Of a DNA stretch of 10,149 nucleotides, positions 6,630-10,149 are shown piece by piece (the first letter of the stretch is position 1; each line of letters opens with the position of its first letter). Source of the DNA: Bacillota bacterium (GTDB lineage: Bacteria; Bacillota; Clostridia; Peptostreptococcales; Anaerovoracaceae); contig JAEXBK010000065.1 in assembly GCA_023394035.1 (NCBI GenBank), positions 1-10,149 of the forward strand. The letters are read 5' to 3'. The position numbers were made by a program, and so were the translations under genes. The notes beneath the pieces are model-generated. The model was not told the origin of the DNA, did not search any database, and saw nothing but the letters and a program-made list of their open reading frames with translations.

Positions 6630-7593
6630 ACATTTCCCTTACCCTTTCCCTTATCGACGCATCCGAAATGCCGTTCAGCTTTCCCGACAAAATTATACGC
6701 ACTGCCTTGATCTCGTTTTCACGCGCAATCACATATGCAAGCACCGGTCCTATCGAGAATGAATTATATTTCTGTGCCTTGAGCGATTTTATCATGGCGT
6801 CATCACACCATTTTTCGAAAGCCGAATGAGACTCCGAAAGAGCCTCTGCACTATCCGCATACTTCGTCGTGGAAATATATTCCTTAAGCGCGTCAAAACC
6901 CGCCTCAGCGGCTTTTGCGAGCCTTCCCGTGTCAATCGTAGCGCAAGGAGACATTGCACGTTTCATAAATTCCGCACCCTTGCCCGTCTTTGACGAACGA
7001 ACGGCAATTTTGATGTTTGAAAGCGCAACCGTCCTTTCGGCATAATCCTGTATCACTTCTTCGCCGGATGATTTTCCGACTTCCGTGATTGCATCGAGAC
7101 ACGCTCTGTCCACAATGATATCGCATAGCTGCCCGTCACCTGTATGGAGCAGACTTTCAAACGCTTCCTCAGCACATTTTTGCATATACGGCGGCAGCTT
7201 ACCGAATTCCTTGCCCCTGATTATCTCTGCAATTTCTTCCGGAGATAAAAGCGCATTGCGATAATATGCCTCCTTCGTAAGCGTTTCGGCAACCGCATCC
7301 TTTATAGCGGTTTTGAGGTTATGAAAGCTCTTCGGAAGCAAAAGCACATCAAAATATTTGTTATCAATCCTGAGCTCATTCAGGGTGCTCCGGATTTTTT
7401 CTTCCTCAGCTTCGAGAATATCCTCGGCACTTTCATTTACGGCCCCCGACCGTCCCCAGCCTCGTTCGGTGATAAAATTTATGCACTGAGCAAAATCAGG
7501 GCACGCGATAAGCTGTTCTATCGCAGCGCCTGAGAGCAGCGAGGTCTCAAGTGATCGTATTCTTGCAACCTGGTAAACAAATTGTTCACTCAT
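6622..7593 (-). CDS. atpC: V-type ATPase subunit C (stalk-to-ring adaptor, vATP-synt_AC39 family)
   Basis: Funnel-shaped soluble subunit (equivalent of eukaryotic d/AC39) that seats the D-F shaft on the K ring. Its 323 residues compare with about 330 in relatives. The sequence is mainly helical with no membrane segment. It starts with the typical YQVARIRSLETSLLS (7-21). The best-conserved block is at the C-terminus: IGPVLAYVIARENEIKAVR (281-299) followed by IILSGKLNG and an RERVREMYV end. The middle part (about 50-270) is less conserved, as is usual for this subunit. AGGAGGGGAG begins about 16 nt before the ATG and gives a good ribosome binding site; the gap to atpE is 22 nt. Its last 8 nt overlap the start of atpF. 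Confidence 0.95.
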   Translation of the reverse strand: MSEQFVYQVARIRSLETSLLSGAAIEQLIACPDFAQCINFITERGWGRSGAVNESAEDILEAEEEKIRSTLNELRIDNKYFDVLLLPKSFHNLKTAIKDAVAETLTKEAYYRNALLSPEEIAEIIRGKEFGKLPPYMQKCAEEAFESLLHTGDGQLCDIIVDRACLDAITEVGKSSGEEVIQDYAERTVALSNIKIAVRSSKTGKGAEFMKRAMSPCATIDTGRLAKAAEAGFDALKEYISTTKYADSAEALSESHSAFEKWCDDAMIKSLKAQKYNSFSIGPVLAYVIARENEIKAVRIILSGKLNGISDASIRERVREMYV

Positions 7594-7615
7594 GTTTTTC
7601 TCCCCTCCTGCTCAT

Positions 7616-8209
7616 CTATGGAAACAGCAGCTTTCTTGCAATATCCGAAAGTTCGTCTTTTCTTTCCGTAAACAAAGCCTCAAGCGCACAATTTTCCTCT
7701 ATATCTCCATATACGAGAATGAAGCCGTTTTTGATTTTTATCGGTTTTTCGGAAATCCTTAAGCTTCCGCCTCTTCTGCCTACAGCCGCATTAAGCTTCG
7801 CCTCATAGTCAGACGGAAGTCTTTCGAGATCTCTTTCGGAAAATCCGATTTCGCCCGCCTTTGCCTGCGACTTTTTTTCTGCAAGCTTGAGCATAAGCTC
7901 AAAATACTCATCTGCCGGCAGCTCGTCTATCTCCGTTTCAGCAGCTTCAAGAATACCGGATATAAGCTCCTGCTTTGCCTTAAGTATGCTGTTTCTTCTC
8001 TGAAGCTCTATCGACGAAGATATCTTTTCTCTGTAAACCGCTACGTCCTTAGCCGATTTCTCGGATATCTCCTTCTTCGTCCTTTCAGCATCGGCTTCGG
8101 CATCGGCTATAAGCGTTTTGGCTTCCTCCTCTGCCGTTCGCATTCTTTTTTCGGCCTCGGCTCTCGCCTCGTCCAAGATGCGGTCTTTGATTTTTTCAAG
8201 TCCGGTCAT
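7616..8209 (-). CDS. atpE: V-type ATPase subunit E (peripheral stalk)
   Basis: One of the two chains of the peripheral stalk (stator) that stops the A3B3 head from spinning with the rotor. The first 90 or so of 197 residues are a long charged helix rich in Ala, Glu, Lys and Arg, with the heptad-like character expected of a stalk coiled coil. The rest forms the globular C-terminal domain that binds the head, including GGSLRISEKPIKIKNGFILVYG-like strands (about 147-168) and ending in an ALFTERKDELSDIARKLLF helix. The length is typical. GGGAG (8216-8220) stands 6 nt before the ATG; the gap to the K gene is 18 nt. Its partner chain G/H is not encoded in this window. It should not be mistaken for F-type atpE (c subunit). 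Confidence 0.94.
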   Translation of the reverse strand: MTGLEKIKDRILDEARAEAEKRMRTAEEEAKTLIADAEADAERTKKEISEKSAKDVAVYREKISSSIELQRRNSILKAKQELISGILEAAETEIDELPADEYFELMLKLAEKKSQAKAGEIGFSERDLERLPSDYEAKLNAAVGRRGGSLRISEKPIKIKNGFILVYGDIEENCALEALFTERKDELSDIARKLLFP

Positions 8210-8227
8210 ATCAATCTCCCGAAAATA

Positions 8228-8713
8228 CTACGCTATCTTGATCGTAGCTACCGCGATTACCGAAATGAGCAATGCCAATATCGCATATGTTTCTACCATT
8301 GCAGGAAACAGCATAGCTTTACCGAACTGATCCGGACGCTTTGCTACGATTCCGATAGAAGCCACCGACGTCTTACCCTGATGAATAGCGGAAAAGAGTC
8401 CTACTACGGCAATCGGCATGCATGCAACAAAGAGAGTAATACCCGTTCCGAGTGCCATATCTGCTGCTGCGTTACCGCTCAAAAGACCTATTTTTGCGAG
8501 CGTTACGAAGGTAACGAGCAATCCGTATATTCCCTGAGTTCCCGGTAGAAGCTGCAATATGAGTACTTTGGAGAACTGCGAAGGGTCTTCACTTACTACA
8601 CCTGCTGCCGCCTGTCCTGCGACGCCGACTCCCCAAGCCGAACCCATTCCGGCACATCCTGTAGAGAACGCAGCACCGAGAACTGCGATTGCAAAGCCTA
8701 AACTCATGTTCAT
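8228..8713 (-). CDS. ntpK: V-type Na+-ATPase proteolipid subunit K (duplicated c-ring subunit)
   Basis: Membrane rotor ring subunit carrying the translocated ion. The 161 residues make four transmembrane helices, the tandemly duplicated form (two fused hairpins). Hairpin 1 has GAAFSTGCAGMGSAWGVGVAG and then ILQLLPGTQGIYGLL. Hairpin 2 has FSAIHQGKTSVASIG and then FPAMVETYAILALL. The only ion-binding carboxylate is Glu141 in helix 4; helix 2 carries Gln60 and no acid. Aligned by eye with E. hirae NtpK, the five Na+ ligands L61, T64, Q65, Q110 and E139 correspond to L56, T59, Q60, Q112 and E141 here, all conserved. Na+ coupling is therefore predicted. AAGGAGG (8724-8730) lies in the last codons of the I gene, 10 nt before the ATG. 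A second ATG two codons in is less well placed. Confidence 0.96.
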   Translation of the reverse strand: MNMSLGFAIAVLGAAFSTGCAGMGSAWGVGVAGQAAAGVVSEDPSQFSKVLILQLLPGTQGIYGLLVTFVTLAKIGLLSGNAAADMALGTGITLFVACMPIAVVGLFSAIHQGKTSVASIGIVAKRPDQFGKAMLFPAMVETYAILALLISVIAVATIKIA

Positions 8714-8715
8714 AG

Positions 8716-10149
8716 TTAAAATTCCTCCTTGATTTCTATATACTTACTGTCCGCTGTGAGCGGTTCGAAAGGCTTTCCTCCTGCATCGTAGAATTTACTG
8801 AAGAATTCAACGTATTGCAGACGGTTTGTGTGTACATATGCTCCCAAAACGTTTATCGCCATGTTCAGCGTATGTCCGAAAGCAAATATGATTACAAATA
8901 CTATTTTTCCTAATATATTTGTGGCGATCATGCCGCTCATCATGTTGACTACACTTCCTATTACTCCTGTCGCAAGTCCGAGCGCCAGAAGTCTCGAATA
9001 CGAAAGTACATCAGAAAGCCAACTGCTAACCCCGTAAATATCGTATGCGCCAAGCGCAAGCCTGAGGGCAAAATTCTGTCTGCCGCGCCCCGACATAAAC
9101 AAAATTCCAAGCATACCGCCGAATATGAGTATTTTTGTCACTATCTGAAGCCATCCCGGAAGAACGATTTTCATCTGCGATATAGATGAAAATATTTCGG
9201 TCGGAAGAAGCATCAGTATAAGACCTGCCAAAAGCATGTACCAGAACACCACATCGCACAGGAAGTCGAGATATTTTTTGGCTTTCAGGTGCATATAGCC
9301 CTTTATTGCAAGTCCGACAAATAAGTGAACCATACCGAATGCCATACACCAGATCAAAAGCTTCATCGGATTGTTCAGCGGTGCAAACCACAGAGGCGGT
9401 ATCGAAAATTCTTTGTTAAAGAATATTTTCGCTATCAGCGTCGGTGCGTCACCGAAATATCCGCTGAACATGACTCCCCAAAATATCGTAGATACACCGC
9501 ATAAGCCGAACAGCTTAAGCATCTTGTTAATGCCTTCAGGCATATTCGGATATTTCTTGAGAAGCACGAAGCATCCTATCGCCATTATCAACCCGTATCC
9601 GGCATCCGAAAGCATAAGTCCGAAGAAGAAAATGTAAAACCATGACATTATCGTCGTCGGATCAAAGCCCTTGCGTTCAGGCAGTCCGTATGACTCGACT
9701 ACGCTCTCCATGCTCGATGCAATTGCATTGTTTTGTAGTACCGTAGGAGCCGGCTCGTCATCCGCTATGTCGTCTATATCGACTGCACATTCATATTTGC
9801 GGCTGATCGCAGCCTTTACCTTCTCGGCGTTATTTTTTGTAATATAGCCGCTTACGACAAAGGTCGATTCTGTGTTTATAAGCTCAGGAGCTATCTCGTA
9901 TTCCTTTGACTTCATTCTGTAGTAGTCGCTCAAAATTCTGAGATTTATTCTGCTCCCGCTTTCGGCTGCGATGTTCGCCTTCAATTCATCAATATGAAAG
10001 GTGATGTCCGATATTTCTTTTGAGAGATATGCGGTGGTCTCTAACGGTGTTTGTGATGAGACTACGGAAGTCCTCACAAAGCCTTTGATACGGAGCGCTT
10101 CTTCTATCTGCCGTCTGTCTTCCTTCAGCAATACGACGCATATATATGC
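8716..10149 (-). CDS. ntpI: V-type ATPase subunit I (membrane stator, a-subunit), N-terminus cut by window edge
   Basis: Stator subunit in the membrane that forms the two ion half-channels against the K ring and anchors the peripheral stalk. The frame is open to the right edge, giving 477 residues of a protein usually near 650, so roughly the first quarter lies outside. The visible part begins in the soluble N-terminal domain (AYICVVLLKED). From about residue 166 it turns into a membrane domain with some seven to eight hydrophobic segments. Conserved family features include FFGLMLSDAGYG, WGVMFSGYFGD and SWLSDVLSYSRLLALGLATG. The arginine of the last block (codon 8994-8992) matches the essential half-channel arginine of a-subunits. 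The tail FEPLTADSKYIEIKEEF is typical. The TTG at 10131 is an internal Leu, not the start. It ends 2 nt before the K start and contains the K ribosome binding site. Confidence 0.96.
   Translation of the reverse strand, partial: AYICVVLLKEDRRQIEEALRIKGFVRTSVVSSQTPLETTAYLSKEISDITFHIDELKANIAAESGSRINLRILSDYYRMKSKEYEIAPELINTESTFVVSGYITKNNAEKVKAAISRKYECAVDIDDIADDEPAPTVLQNNAIASSMESVVESYGLPERKGFDPTTIMSWFYIFFFGLMLSDAGYGLIMAIGCFVLLKKYPNMPEGINKMLKLFGLCGVSTIFWGVMFSGYFGDAPTLIAKIFFNKEFSIPPLWFAPLNNPMKLLIWCMAFGMVHLFVGLAIKGYMHLKAKKYLDFLCDVVFWYMLLAGLILMLLPTEIFSSISQMKIVLPGWLQIVTKILIFGGMLGILFMSGRGRQNFALRLALGAYDIYGVSSWLSDVLSYSRLLALGLATGVIGSVVNMMSGMIATNILGKIVFVIIFAFGHTLNMAINVLGAYVHTNRLQYVEFFSKFYDAGGKPFEPLTADSKYIEIKEEF

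Noticed and set aside
10129..10131. TTG as a possible start codon of subunit I
   Set aside because: The frame stays open to the window edge, and the residues before it (AYICVV) fit the family. Relatives are about 170 residues longer, so this is an internal leucine.

Overview
This window carries most of one operon for a rotary V-type (A/V-type) ATPase, all on the minus strand. It is followed downstream by an intergenic region and a gene for a peptide-type ABC transporter substrate-binding lipoprotein on the same strand. No real gene is seen on the plus strand, and there are no rRNA, tRNA, mobile-element or CRISPR features. The organism looks like an anaerobic low-to-mid GC Gram-positive bacterium (Firmicutes, probably Clostridia). 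This rests on the strong AGGAGG-type ribosome binding sites, the I-K-E-C-F-A-B-D gene order, protein sequences close to the Enterococcus hirae/clostridial V-ATPase subunits, and a lipobox-bearing solute-binding protein. The genus cannot be named from the sequence.

Layout, in the direction of transcription (high to low coordinates): subunit I (10149-8716, N-terminus cut by the window edge), K (8713-8228), E (8209-7616), C (7593-6622), F (6629-6306), A (about 6281-4515), B (4511-3138) and D (3122-2439). Gaps are 2 to 24 nt, C and F overlap by 8 nt, and each internal gene has its own ribosome binding site, so this is a single translationally coupled operon. Its promoter must lie beyond the right edge. 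Then come about 190 nt with no credible gene but several inverted repeats, and two tandem intrinsic terminators (2206-2249 and 2165-2188). A sigma-A-type promoter (-35 at 2082-2087, -10 at 2060-2065) follows, then a short leader with a perfect 9-bp hairpin (2009-2030), and the lipoprotein gene (1976 to the left edge, last codons missing).

A and B form the catalytic A3B3 head. D and F form the central rotor stalk. C couples the stalk to the K ring. E is half of the peripheral stalk. I is the membrane stator that carries the conserved half-channel arginine. The K subunit is the duplicated four-helix form, and all five residues known to bind Na+ in E. hirae NtpK are present, so the enzyme is predicted to pump (or be driven by) Na+ rather than H+. 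The E-partner of the peripheral stalk (subunit G/H, E. hirae NtpF) is not in the window and is expected just upstream of I.

I do not see an undescribed system here; the locus is conventional. The observations most worth following are the predicted Na+ specificity, the leader hairpin of the lipoprotein gene, the structured region after the operon, and the uncertain start of atpA.
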